Of a stretch of DNA of 64,000 nt, positions 23,601 to 34,468 are shown in pieces (the stretch's first letter is position 1; every line of letters begins with the position of its first letter). Location of the stretch: NCBI RefSeq assembly GCF_905220415.1, contig NC_059555.1, forward strand, positions 5,758,001 through 5,822,000, in the 5' to 3' direction. Both the position numbers and the translations under genes were made by a program. The notes below the pieces were generated by a model. That model was not told where the DNA came from. It saw only the letters and a program-made list of their open reading frames with translations, and did not search any database. Source of the DNA: Colias croceus (lineage: Eukaryota; Arthropoda; Insecta; Lepidoptera; Pieridae).

Positions 23601-25864
23601 AGGGATATTCCGGTATTGAGGCCCGTTTTTGTAAAAATCTACAATTAATGCGTATGTAATGAGTTCCTTATTTATATTAATATATACAAAATAACGAACA
23701 TGTGGGCGAATAATTATGTATAAATGTATGGTAATAGGCTCCAGAATTTTATATTTGATAAGACTTAAAGCCAAGGCCATAATTATATACTTTTGAACAA
23801 ACATCATTGACTCGTGCGAAACCCGCTTTTACTCATAACCTTTTTCGGTTGATGACGTCACAATCCCTATTACCTTCGTTGCATAACAGATTATTGCTTT
23901 TGCACATTCTGTGCGAAATTTTGTAAGAGAAAGTAGACTGTAGATATTTATTTTAATTTTGTAAATTTATACTAATTAACAAGTTATAACTGCGTTAAAA
24001 ACAACCGACTTCAAACTTGCACTTGCAACATTAACAAATACAGACAAAAATGCTCATAAAATAAAAACTACTGGGCCTATCCGAATAAAATTTTTATGGG
24101 ACCAATTCGACACCATCCCGCAACGAACAAAAAAAGAATCACGTAAATCGGTTAAACAAAAACATACATTACATACATAAAAAAAAATAAAAAAACATAC
24201 CGGCCGAATTGATAACCTCCTGCTTTTTTTGAAGTCGGTTAATTAGGTGGTACTTCATTTAATTAAAACATTTTGTACGCGTTTTCTACGTATAATTTAT
24301 ATTAGGTATGCACGTCAATAAAACATGTAAACAATTAACAAAAGAACATGAGCGTGGGATTTTTTGAATTCCCATGCGTATAACAAAGTACAACAATGAA
24401 AAACCCCCGTTATTTTTTGGAAATTCCCAAAAAAAAATACTTACGTTACTTCGAATACATTTTTGAAATCATTTCTGACATCGAGAACGCCAAAACACTG
24501 AGGTAATAAAGTCCTCAGGGTGCACATTCTATCGATGTATTGTTTTGCCTTCTCAATCGAGCCCTTTCCCTCTAAGATTGTTGAGCGCAGGTATCCATCA
24601 GCTGAAAATTGAGAAAATCGTTTCATTTTGTACGTAATTATTGCGAGTTCATTTTCGCTTGCACTTGCAGTTTTCAAGCGAATACAAAATATTATATTGT
24701 TGTTTTTAAATTAAAGTGAGCTTAATATATTATTATGATAGAACTTTCTAGAAGTTCTATCATAATATATTCTAACATAAGATATGTTAGTATTTCGTGT
24801 TCCTTTTTCTACAGAAAATGACTAATGTTGTTTTTGTTTCCTTACGCAGTGTTTTTTTTTTATTTTGCTAATTGTTTATTATTATTTGTTTTTTATTTTA
24901 TACAAAGAATACATAACGAGTTTGAAAATTAAATGACGCAGCGTTTCAATGAAATCGATTCTAGTTTAATGTTCCAAAATGAAATATTTATTTTTTCATA
25001 AATGCGTTAGAATGTTATTTTATCTATGTCATCATTTAATATTATTTCAAAAACGCAATTAAATTGTTGATGTTTTAATTTAAATAGCAACACAATATTT
25101 GCATTAGGTAGCAAATATGATTCGTAAATAGTAAACAACACCTAATTCTAATAAAAAATGAACCGATAATTTTTTTTCAATTATGACAGCTTGCATATTA
25201 TTATTTACTTTTGCAAGCACTAACTGCCATTAATTTGCTACAACGTAAACAGGCTTTCTTCGTTATTATTTCGTTGCAATAACTTAAAACATTATAATAT
25301 AACACGTAATAGCACCTTGCTCATGCTTGAGGCACCACTAGAAGATAACCAATTATCATTATAATAATTATAAAATAGTTGAATTTGTCAAAAACTACGA
25401 GAGAAGACGTTGTTTATGTTTTACTAGCTGTGCCCCGCGGTTTCACCCGCATTGCTCCGCTCTTGTTGGTCTGGTAATGATATAGCCTTCAACCTTCCTC
25501 TATAAACGGGCTATCTAACACCGAAAGAATTTTTCAAATCGGACCTTCCTTCTATCTCCTGTTTGCTGAAGCTGAAGAGTTTGTTTGTTTGTTTGAACGC
25601 GCTAATCTCGGGAACTACCGGTCCGATTTGAAAAATTCTTTCGGTGTTAGATAGCCTGTTTATCGAGGAAGGCTATATATCATCACGCTACGACCAACAG
25701 GTGTGCTGCCACGAGGGTGAAACCGCGCGGAGCAGCTAGAATACATCTATACATATAATAAATCTGTAGAAGGGTCAATTCTGTACATTGAAAATATTGA
25801 AAAAATAAATAGCAGGGGGTGTTACTGGATCGATACCAAACCCAAATATGTGATTAAAAAAATT

Positions 25865-25909
<45 letters not shown>

Positions 25910-28900
25910 ATGTGAAGACATCACGTGAAAACTAACGGTTCGATTTCGATGAAACTTGGTATAATTATACCTTATTATCCTGGGCGTAAAATAGGATACT
26001 TTTTATCCTGGAAAAATACGTAGAAAAAAAATTAATCTTAATTTTTCAGTTGTATCCATAGACGTTGTTCTGTAGAACCGCGAAAACACGTTGCGTATTA
26101 TTATACCTAGCCGTATTTGGGTCCAATAGATATTTATAATATGTCATTGTCAGAGTTACTCAAAATGGAGAAATAAACCATCCACGCGAAGACGGACATC
26201 CGCGCGAACGGAGTCGCGGGCGGAAGCTAGTATATAATAAAATACTGCATAAGTAGGTATTACTTGTTATATTTATCGATCGATTTTTAACTGATGTGTA
26301 TTAAACAATCGGGTCTGTTAATTACCCTGTGCAAATAAATATATTCGGGTGCTATGTTGACACATACAAAAAAAATTATCGGCTCAATTTAATTGAACAG
26401 TATTATAATAATCCATACTAATATTATAAATGCGAAAGTAACTCTGTCTGTCTGTCTGATACTCAATCACGCCTAAACTACTGAAACAATTTGCATGAAA
26501 TTTGGTATGGAGATATTTTGATACCCGAGAAAGGACATAGGCTACCTTTTATTGCGAAATATGTACCACGGGCGAAGCCGGGGCGGACCACTAGTAATAT
26601 AATAAATACGCCCTTTTATTAAACCTACAACCAAAATAATAAAATGTTTTGTTTTAATATATTCTGCATAAAAGTAATCATAGGCATTTGGTAGATATAT
26701 TTGTTTTTGAATTTAATCATTAATAAGTATTATGTTTTAATTCAATTTTTTAATTTAGTTCATGAATATTCAATTCGTTTAAAATTTTGATTACTCTACC
26801 AATATTAATGCAGGTATCATTCATCATTTTTGTTTTATTTTTGCATTTACTTTATAATTATATAGCATTTGTTATCATTTTATGAGTGACAATTATTATA
26901 TTAAATTAAACAAAACTCGGATAGTGATAGATTAGATAAAATCATCCAAATAGATGAAAAAAAACATTAGCTTTAACTTTTAGCTTACTGTTTTTTTTTA
27001 ATATAGGGTATTATGATTTTGTTGATTAATTTGTGAAATATTTTATACTAGCTTTCCGCCCGCGGCTTCGCCCGCGTTTTCAAAGAAAAACCCGTTCCCG
27101 TAGTATTTCCGGGATAAAACCTATCATATATCCTTTCTCGGGTATCAAAATATCTCTATACCAAATTTCATGCAAATTGGTTCAGTAGTTAAGGCGTGAT
27201 TGAGTAACAGACAGACAGACAGACAGAGTTACTTTCGCATTTATAATATTAGTATGGATTTAAATAAATGTATATTATGTACATGTGTGTATATTTATTT
27301 GTGCTCTGCCCTACTCCTATCCATTACTTAATTTCTCTGTTTACAACCGGTTGTCTGGAAGAAATCGCTATCTAGCGATAAGGCCGCCGTTTGTTATAAT
27401 GTATCCTAGGTTAAGTCTCAATTTGTAATTTATCTTGAGCAATAAAGCATAAATAAATAAATAAAAATATTGTATTTCCTGTTTGATCTTGGTTTAGATT
27501 ACCTAACCATTTCATCTGATTACATTTAACTCTTTTCAAAGTATATTGTTGATTTCAATATGATATACCTAAATAAATCAATGGAATTATTGTCCAATTT
27601 TATCACATAATTATTTTGGTAGTTATATTAAAAATATATAATGAATAAATCGCTATATCAAATATAAGAAATCCTATCAAAATTATAATTGCGCAAGTAT
27701 GTTTGTTTGTTACTGCTTCACTCAAAAATTGTACAGAACCGATTTTCATGAAAGTTGGCACACGTAATATAGAAGGTAACTTTGATTATCATATTAAAAG
27801 GACAGAGACTGAAACAGAGATTGAAAATCCCGCGGAAACGGCAACAACGCGAGTTTTCTTTTGACAACGCGGACGAAGCAGCGGGCGAAAACCTAGTCAT
27901 AGGATGATAAGTTTTCGTTATTATAATATACTCATATAGCGTTATTATAACATACTTATGTATACTAGCTTTCCGCCCGCAGCTTTGCCCGCGAAGTCAA
28001 TGAAAAACCCGCATAGTTCCCGTTCCAGTGGGATTTCCGGGATAAATAATGTCCTTTTTTGGGTAACAAAATATCTCTATACCAAATTTCATGCAAATTG
28101 GTTCAGTAGTTAAGAGTAACAGACAGACAGACAGAGTTACTTTCGCATTTATAATATTAGTATGGATTTGACTACATAATCAAAAAATTGAATTCATACA
28201 CTGACAACTGACAATATTTTGGCTTAAAATATGAAGACTAAAATCACATAGCATACAAACACCTTTTATTCATATAGACGTGTGAAAAGCTTTTATCGTT
28301 AATCTAATACTCGAAAAGGAAATCACGAATTAATTATTTTTGGGCCTCTATTAGATAAAATCGATATATTATCACTCATTAAGTTGCCTAGCAACGGTGG
28401 AAAGGTCTAGAATGTTCTTATAATTTCAACAAATAAGAATGTTGCTAGGCAAACTAAGTGAGAGTGGAGATCTTTCAAAATATACAGTTTTTCCCATGGT
28501 TTATTCATGGTTTAGGCACAGCTAGTAACTTTTATATAAAAAAATATACTAACGTTTTAATTTTCTAAACTATTATTCGTTGACCCTTTAAGTAGGTACG
28601 ATTTTTATTTAGAGATAACGTTAATATGTGATTAACGATATGTGTACATAATTATTGAAGTGGCTTAAATCAACAAATTCGTTCTTATAAATATTAACGA
28701 GCTAAAAACGAGTAAAATCTGAACATTAAAGACAGAAATAAAGATAAATGAAGCCAATGAATATCGATTTAAAAATTAAAATATTTTAAGAGTCGAAAAA
28801 ATATATAGTATTGTCCCATTGAGTTAGTATGTACCTACTATAGTTGGTATAAGTAATTCATTTATGGGCCAAGCTATACTTTTTTACAACAGAATTCCTC

Positions 28901-31252
28901 ATAGTATTAAAGGGTTTATTAGTGCTAAAAAATTTAAAAATTATGTAAAAAACTTATTAGTTCAAAGAGTCTATTTGCAGCATTTAGGAATATAATATGG
29001 AAGATGAAAACCCATGGCGGGTTGTCGCGTAAAAACCACAGGGCAGTTCTTTTGCATATTAATAGTACGGGAGCTAGCAACGTTTAAAAAAAAGTCATTT
29101 TAGTATAGTTGGGTTTTTGATATACTGTTTCTCTTGCTATTTCGTTTAGAGTCCGGGCTGTCTGGCTGGCCGCAGTGGTTGCGTTTATTAGTGCGCATCT
29201 TATCTGCACAGGAAAATATCCTTAATTTAAAGTCATTTTTTAACGCGTAATTTTTAATCTTTTGCCTTTAGATAGATCCATCAGACATAATTTTTTTATT
29301 ACAAGACGTTTTTTTCGTTGTAAAATAGGTGCCATACGCAATTTTTATTTCAAAATAACTAAAATGTCATCGAAATAAGTGAAATTACATCAACATGAGT
29401 CCGCTTAAAAGGTAAGTAATAACTTTATTATTTATATTATATTATCCTTTTTTAATACTTATATTGAATAATTAGTAAACTAATATTTTTAATAGATGGT
29501 TTCATATTTATTACACTTTTGGGTATAAATATGAATTTGATGATATTTGTATTTTCTAGTGTTTGATTTTACGCGAGTATTATACATTTTGAAATTAAAG
29601 ACTTGGGAAAATAATACAATGAATAAATCGCGTTTAAAAATAAAATCCGTTAAAAAGTCTTTAATTTCTTGATGATATTTGGTTTTTATCAAGTTTACAT
29701 AACGTCCTATTTGAGGTTCGTTGGGAAAAAGGAGGCGATATGGTAGATTGTTGCAAAAAAACTGTAAATAGTAAAATGAATATTATATATATAGTATAAG
29801 TAACACAGTGATTACTTATCCTTCACTAGGACTCATGTTGATGGAATTTCACTTATTTCGATGATATTTTAATTATTTTGAAATAAAAATTGCGTCTGGC
29901 ACCTATTTAACAACGAAAAAAACGTCTTGCAATAAAAAACGTATGTCTAATGGATCTATCTAAAGGCAAACGATTAAAAATTACGCGTTAAAAAATGACT
30001 TTAAATTAAGGATATTTTCCTGTGCAGATAAGATGCGCACTAATAAACGCAACCACTGGGGCCAGCCAGACAGCCGGGACTGTAACCGAAATAGCAAGAG
30101 GAACAGCATATCAAAGAACCAACTATACTAAAATGCTCACTTGTCAACGTTGCTACCTCCTAGAATATAAGATAATATTATACAGTTACATATTTGACAT
30201 TAGACGACGCGGTTGGCGCAGTGGTAAAGTAACTGCCTACTGAGCCGACGGTCCCGGGTTCGATCCCCGGTCAGGGCAAATATTTGTGTGATGAAATCAA
30301 TTATTTGTTCTTGGGTCTGGGTGTTATTATCTATATATGTATTTATTAAATATTATATTTATCGTCGCATAGTACCCACAACACAAGCCTTAATTGAGCT
30401 TACTGTGGGACAAGGTCGATTTGTGTAATAATGTCCTATAATATTTATTTATTTATTTTATTTATTTTGTACCTAATTAAATTGTAATACCTACTGACAT
30501 TATTAAAAAGAGCAACTATGGAGTTTATAGCCGGTTCTTCTCCATAGATACTGCTTTCCGAATCGGTGATAAATGTTAAAAATTAGACGTTTCAACAGTG
30601 CTTCTCGAAGAATTCTAATTGTAAAAATAAATGTTTGAGTTTGAGTTTACTATGTACACGTAGTACATAGTAACTCAATGTATTGTCCAATGATTTCGTC
30701 TCCATAAATTTAATTTTTAAAATACTCCATCAATGAACCAACAATTTCAATTAATAAACTATTACAAAGTTGTCTTAATTATTTTAATCGCAAATCTGAT
30801 TTTCTTGTTAAATAGAACTTGTAACATGTAATTATTTAAGCAAGATCCGAGAGATAATTTCCTTGATTTCTCCATTTTAAATAAGTGTTACCTCACTTTA
30901 TTAAATAACATGCAATTCAAATTATTTACTAAATTAAACAACCAACTTCCTTGAGCCTTTTCTTTTTGAGCCTTATTCCATTCCATCACCGAAATATGGT
31001 TATTATTAAAATTATAAAAATTACCGAATAAATTGATCTGATAGAATTTATTACATTAAATTAAAATAACATTAAAAAAATATACTCACTGAAGTCAGTC
31101 CTAGTAAAATGCGGTTGTTTCTTAACCCAATCCCGTAATATTTTGATAGACTCCTCCATAGCTCCCGGCTTGTCCAAATTATATTCTTTAAGAATAACAT
31201 CGGTTGAATCGGGGCGGAGGTGCAACAAAGTATTTTTGGGCTTGAACTGCAT
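20684..31252 (-). CDS. CRAL-TRIO domain lipid-carrier gene C (complete, 6 exons)
   Basis: Exons in transcript order: 31090-31252, 24445-24601, 23238-23355, 22460-22594, 21444-21657, 20684-20838 (163, 157, 118, 135, 214, 155 nt; 313 residues). Intron phases 1, 2, 0, 0, 1 match gene B exactly; the exon 3 donor is GTAAAA, weaker than its neighbours. N-terminal helices: LRDWVKKQPHFTRTDFS, EGKGSIEKAKQYIDRMCT, LRTLLPQCFG. Sec14-like domain: LPNLTKEHYRVFVSK, GYRLVVDFTDINMMD, EGYGMKIKGIHLIT, LKPKVGGRIYVHKS, LPEEFGGYEKS. C-terminus GMPGTFRVLSLD then TAA. Soluble, no signal peptide. Intron 1 is 6.5 kb and holds several mobile elements, including a 1.1-kb foldback and a SINE; a MITE lies 38 nt inside intron 4 from its donor. 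All conserved positions are present, so I take the gene to be functional. Ligand unknown. Confidence 0.92.
20871..20937 (-). repeat. Short repeat with CGATCGGTCCACGACACAATA core
   Basis: Minus-strand copy of an element also at 34383-34468 and 44097-44178. It contains a small internal hairpin (ACACAATAG/ATTGTGT) and CCGGGGC. In intron 5 of gene C, 32 nt from exon 6. Confidence 0.6.
22213..22418. mobile_element. MITE with GGCTGGTTGCAGAGC ends, TAA duplication
   Basis: Begins GGCTGGTTGCAGAGCTTGAC and ends with its inverse GGTCAAGCTCTGCAACCAGCC; flanked by TAA at 22210-22212 and 22419-22421. Fits a PIF/Harbinger-type MITE. 206 bp, in intron 4 of gene C, 38 nt from the exon 4 donor. Confidence 0.78.
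22780..22829. repeat. 50-nt hairpin (ATGCTTCGGTAATT / AATTACCGAAGCAT)
   Basis: Two arms ATGCTTCGGTAATTCGTATT and AATACAAATTACCGAAGCAT around a short loop, with one or two mismatches. Probably a MITE remnant in intron 3 of gene C. Confidence 0.5.
23981..24242 (-). mobile_element. Interspersed TTAACCGACTTC repeat
   Basis: Minus-strand copy: ACTGCGTTAAAAACAACCGAC at its left, CACCATCCCGC in the middle, and GAAGTCGGTTAATT at its right. In intron 2 of gene C, about 200 nt from exon 2. Confidence 0.75.
24724..24771. repeat. Palindrome centred on CTAGAAG
   Basis: AATATATTATTATGATAGAAC reads into GTTCTATCATAATATATT around TTTCTAGAA. Close to exon 2 of gene C in intron 1. Confidence 0.5.
25424..25560 (-). 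mobile_element. Helitron fragment, AAGCTGA/GCGGGGCAC type
   Basis: 3' end on the minus strand (CTAGCTGTGCCCCGCGGTTTCACC in plus reading), truncated at its 5' end where it meets the copy at 25568. Forms an inverted pair with it. Confidence 0.6.
25568..25739 (+). mobile_element. Helitron, AAGCTGA/GCGCGGAGCAG type
   Basis: Contains GAACGCGCTAATCTCGGGAACTACCGG, GTCCGATTTGAAAAATTC and ends ACCGCGCGGAGCAGCTAG. 5' end lost at the junction with its inverted partner. Confidence 0.65.
25763..26230 (+). mobile_element. Long Helitron-ended element with (GTCT)n microsatellite
   Basis: Starts TCTGTAGAAGGGTCAATTC after A, carries a run of about ten GTCT units near 25867-25908, and ends GGAGTCGCGGGCGGAAGCTAG before T. 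About 150 nt longer than its sisters at 37407 and 51566 because of an inner segment (about 26050-26200) they lack. Matches the published lepidopteran (GTCY)n-bearing element type. Confidence 0.75.
26412..26594 (+). mobile_element. Chimeric Helitron: Lep1-like 5' half, GGGCGAAGCCGGGGCGG 3' half
   Basis: Begins TCCATACTAATATTATAAATG with GTCTGTCTGTCTG like the copy at 14652 but ends GTACCACGGGCGAAGCC then GGGGCGGACCACTAG like the copy at 8772. The switch lies within AAAGGACATAGGCTACC. Confidence 0.7.
27048..27258 (-). mobile_element. Lep1-like non-autonomous Helitron
   Basis: Plus reading starts ACTAGCTTTCCGCCCGCGGC and ends AGTATGGAT: the minus-strand element runs TC... to CTAG, with four GACA units before the end. 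Confidence 0.8.
27298..27470 (+). repeat. LINE 3'-end fragment with AATAAATAAATAAA tail
   Basis: Contains GGTTGTCTGGAAGAAATCGC, TAGCGATAAGGCCGCCG and ends in a AAATAAATAAATAAA tail. This is a recurrent lepidopteran LINE 3' end; 5' truncated. Confidence 0.65.
27672..27896 (+). mobile_element. Degenerate Lep1-like Helitron
   Basis: TCCTATCAAAATTATAATTG start, ACCGATTTTCATGAAAGTTGGC core, GGACGAAGCAGCGGGCGAAAACCTAG end before T. More diverged than its neighbours. Confidence 0.65.
27965..28166 (-). mobile_element. Lep1-like non-autonomous Helitron
   Basis: CTAGCTTTCCGCCCGCAGC in plus reading to AGTATGGA; internal AACAGACAGACAGACAGAG. Confidence 0.8.
28373..28464. repeat. Inverted repeat (CACTCATTAAGTTGCCTAGC)
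   Basis: CACTCATTAAGTTGCCTAGCAAC faces GTTGCTAGGCAAACTAAGTGAG across a 45-nt spacer. Looks like a short MITE; no clear target duplication. Confidence 0.45.
28860..28996 (+). pseudogene. Degraded LINE reverse-transcriptase C-terminus
   Basis: The frame starting at 28864 reads MGQAILFYNRIPHSIKGF..KKFKNYVKNLL then stops at a TAA in 28993-28995. The pattern of FYNxLPxxIK followed by a lysine-rich KFKxxVKxxLL resembles the C-terminal end of several LINE polymerases. No other part of the polymerase is found, so 5' truncated and non-functional. Confidence 0.4.
29069..30161. mobile_element. 1.1-kb foldback element with long (~350-nt) arms
   Basis: The left arm 29069-29416 (GGAGCTAGCAACGTT...GTCATTTTAGTATAGTTGG...CATCAACATGAGTCC) reappears inverted at 29818-30161 with moderate divergence; spacer of about 400 nt is AT-rich with no convincing ORF. 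Ends are GGGAGCTAGCAACG / CGTTGCTACCTCC. I see no clear target duplication. Lies in intron 1 of gene C, so any gene C pre-mRNA would contain a long hairpin. Confidence 0.75.
30204..30468 (+). mobile_element. tRNA-headed SINE, family 1
   Basis: Head GGTTGGCGCAGTGGTAAAG (A box) then GGTTCGATCC (B box), body GGGCAAATATTTGTGTGATG and GGGTCTGGGTGTTATT, tail TATTTATTTATTTTATTT. Polymerase III promoter boxes place transcription on the plus strand. A second copy is at 33058. Confidence 0.8.
30505..30645 (+). repeat. Interspersed repeat ending AATAAATGTTTGAGTTTGAG
   Basis: Contains GAGTTTATAGCCGGTTCTTC and CCGAATCGGTGATAAATG and ends AAATAAATGTTTGAGTTTGAG, like a retroelement 3' end. Its first 110 nt match 6009-6191 in reverse complement. 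Confidence 0.5.
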
Positions 31253-32237
31253 TTTAATGGATAATTACTTCTTAGTAATATAACCTCTCGCTGCGAAGGC
31301 GTATTGTAAACTGCTTGCAAAGTATCGCGGTGCTTAACATCAAAATAAAACAGGTCAGGATTTTTGCGTACATTTCATTAATAAGGAAGCTGTATGAAGT
31401 GATACTATATTAAAACTGTAACAAAGAGTTTTATATTACGCACACACTGCACTTTGATTGTCGTATTCATAATATCGCTGCGTATTATAAAATGTATGTA
31501 ACTTTCCTCTTGTATTATTTTTAATTTTGACGCACGATATATTTTATTAATTCTATATAATAGATATTTGTAGTAGTATCTGAAAGGCCTTTCAGATGTA
31601 CTTTAACAATAGCAATGTGTTTTAAACAGATATGAGATATACCTACGTTATACAATCACATCTTCGATTATTTTAATATATCTCAGCTCGATTCTAAAAA
31701 GTGATATTATAAAAATAGATAAAAATTTCTGTATCAAATAAAATGTTTATAGATTGTTTAATATATAACTTTTCAATTAAGAAAAAACAAATATATTTTA
31801 ATTTGGTGACGTGTTGTATGACGTTGACATGCGTGTTTGTTGGTCGTTCCTTGTTTATTTTGATAGTCTTTCAATGTTTTTAAATATCTATTTCAGAGTA
31901 AATTATCAAATCTTATATAGTATGTATATTTGGGCATTTTATCAATATTTAGCAAGGAGTCATAATATGACGGTCATATCATTCTCCGTTAACAGCAGGT
32001 CATACAGATGTCATTGAACTTTTCGGTTTTCGAACAAGTCGATTACCTCACATTATATTTTATACACAGATTGAGTTATATTTATGTTATCTGTATATCT
32101 GTATGAAATGGTATGAAATGAAAAAAAAAGTATTTCGAAATTTTCAATTATATTAAAGGGCAAGTTCTATCCGGTCGTCATTCACCCATAGCTTTGGCCA
32201 GGTATTACTAAATTTTATAGTTTTATTGCATTAACTA

Positions 32238-32415
32238 CTAGCTGCGCCCCGCGTTTTCACCCACGTGATTCCACTCCGGTTGGTACAGCATGATTATATA
32301 GCCTTCCTCGATAAACGGGCTATCTAACACCGAAAGAATTTTTTAAATCCGTCCAGTCCTTTCATTCCGACCTTGAGATTAGCGCGTTTAAACAAACAGC
32401 TTTATATTAGTATAA
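32238..32415 (-). mobile_element. Helitron, AAGCTG/GCGGGGCGCAGCTAG type
   Basis: Plus reading CTAGCTGCGCCCCGCGTTTTCACC... to ACAGCTTTATATTAGTATAAA. 5' end degraded. Confidence 0.65.
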
Positions 32416-33057
32416 ATTATATTTTTAGTTTTGTAAGAATCCATTATTTACGGAATAAAAGTGTGCACATGTGTTTGTGACGGGAAGTTATTTTCCACAC
32501 ATCCGCATCATATTCGATGCATTCAGAATTAGAATAATATGCCTTATATCTGCCAACTTTTGAATATCTATAAATGTCATATTTGTCATGTTTAGGCATA
32601 ATAAAATACTTTATGAGACAACAATTATTATTTTTTAATTGAACAATTGTATAATAAACAAAATTCTTGGTTACTCGTGTAAGTACATTCAGGTATTTCA
32701 AGTGTTTTTACATAAAGTTAAACTTTAGATTATCAATGAATAAATTGAAAACTTTTCACAATAAAAAATAACAATCAGCCTATTTAATTGTACGTTAATT
32801 GTGGTTAATTGTTATGTTTTTATAATGTTTTTATCAACGAAACTAAGTAATCCATTTAAACATTTAAATGAAATATTTTTTTTAGTAATTATCTTCCGCC
32901 TCAGCCGATTATAAATTGGAAATCCAAATATAGTACAAATATAGGTTCATTAGTATAGTATGCGAAATATAATATAATATAATATATAATATGTATAAAA
33001 AATGGTTATATGTATAGAAAATAGTGTGCGAAATATAACATAGAAATATAATTAGAC

Positions 33058-33322
33058 TGACCGATTGGCTTGGTAGTGACCCTGCCTTCCAAGCCAGAGG
33101 TCGTGGGTTCGATTCCCACCCGGGGCAAATGTTTGTGTGATAAACTTAGATGTTTGTTCTGTGTCTGGGTATTGATTATCTATATAAGTATTTATATTTT
33201 AAAATTATATATATGTATGTTTATCAGCCATCTGGTTACCATAACACAAGCGAAAGCTTAGTATGGGATCAGATCGTGGTGTGTGTGAAAATTGTCTTAA
33301 AATATTTATTATATTTTATTAG
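33058..33322 (+). mobile_element. tRNA-headed SINE, family 1
   Basis: Head CGATTGGCTTGGTAGTGACC, B box GGTTCGATTCCCACC, body GGGCAAATGTTTGTGTGAT and GTGTCTGGGTATTGATTAT, tail AATATTTATTATATTTTA. Same body as the copy at 30204. Confidence 0.8.
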
Positions 33323-33479
33323 TATGTATAGAAATATCATCTATATGCACTTTGCTCTTTTTGCGAGTCGAATTGGATTACATAATACATTCATATTAAG
33401 AGTAAAAGAGATTGTAGTGTTTCCTGTCAACTGTTATTCAAATTCAGGATAGGAAATCTTAGAGCGGACGCGAAAGTGA

Positions 33480-33600
33480 ACAGAAAGTTCACCCTGATAA
33501 CGACATGCGCAAGGGCGTCCCCCCTTGACGGGAATGCGAAAGTTTGTGAGGATAGGTATATGTTTGTCACTTTTCCATGAAAATACTGCTCTATAGGTGA
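33480..33600 (+). mobile_element. Degraded Helitron fragment
   Basis: Contains GGGAATGCGAAAGTTTGTGAGG and CCATGAAAATACTGC, a diverged form of the Lep1-like 5' half. No 3' hairpin found. Confidence 0.35.
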
Positions 33601-34382
33601 AACTTTAGAGTTATATGAGTATTCAGATTATCAAATGAGCTATAGATATACTCTAGTTCAGGATACATCGCCCATTTTTGCATGTGACTACTATCAAGCT
33701 AATTTTGCGTTTGTAGCTTTATTTTGATGAGACGCCCAATAATTTCGTGTGAGAAACTCTCGATTGTGGTAGCTAACAGAGATAACAAGGATAAAAAATT
33801 TTGATTTGATGGTTCTCAAATATTTATTACGCAAGATCAAGATATCCAGCTACATTTGTACTCCTATCAGTTTAGGTTTCACGTGGTAAGGCCAATGTGT
33901 TTATTTTACCGACGTTAAGAACCTAATTTTCCTGGACCACAGTTTAAAATTTTTAATTACTTTGAACTTATTTGTGTAGGTACATATGCATATCTACAGT
34001 GCTATTTTTTGTAAGTTGAATGGAAAATTTTAAGTATTACACAAATGTCTATACAGTTTCTAAATAGGAATTAAGTAGGAAGAGAGAAATAAATGTTCTA
34101 GTTATATCATTTTATTGTGCTAGTTTAAACAAATCTTGTGTAAAATCTGGTCACGCACTTAAAATGTGACCTTGTCTTTTATCAGTCTATAGCACTTTGT
34201 ATTCTGTTTTATTCAAATTTGATAATGTTTATGTAAATAGGCAATACTAGGCAAAAAAGCCTAATTTCCCTAATAACCTAATTTCAATATTAGACATTTT
34301 TTGACATAAAAATCTACATAGATTAGTTAATGGTTCTATTTTTGTTCACGTCTAGACATTTTGCAAAAACAAGAAAGATAAT

Positions 34383-34468
34383 TAACCCATTGAGCCCCGA
34401 GCGGCACGATCGGTCCACGACACAATAGATTTTATATTGTGTCTGTGATTCCGGGGGCTGAGTTATTA
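34383..34468 (+). repeat. Short repeat with CGATCGGTCCACGACACAATA core
   Basis: ATTAACCCATTGAGCCCCGAG start, CACGACACAATAG core, CGGGGGCTGAGTTATTAAAT end; ends are weakly inverted. Other copies at 20871 and 44097. Confidence 0.6.

Larger units (their letters stand above)
24602..31089. other. Intron 1 of gene C (6.5 kb)
   Basis: Repeat-rich: palindrome at 24724, an inverted pair of Helitrons at 25424/25568, a long Helitron with microsatellite at 25763, more Helitrons at 26412, 27048, 27672, 27965, a LINE 3' tail at 27298, an inverted repeat at 28373, a degraded RT-like fragment near 28860, a 1.1-kb foldback at 29069, a SINE at 30204 and a repeat fragment at 30505. Stretches 24800-25400 and 26600-27040 show nothing recognisable. 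Confidence 0.65.

Noticed and set aside
25867..25912. Short direct repeats that could suggest an array such as CRISPR
   Set aside because: It is a simple (GTCT)n microsatellite inside a Helitron in a eukaryotic genome; no spacers.
30204..30290. tRNA-like sequence with A and B boxes
   Set aside because: It continues into a SINE body and A/T-rich tail that is repeated at 33058; there is no proper cloverleaf acceptor stem, so it is the head of a SINE, not a tRNA gene. The same holds for 36431, 39668, 45601 and 54527.
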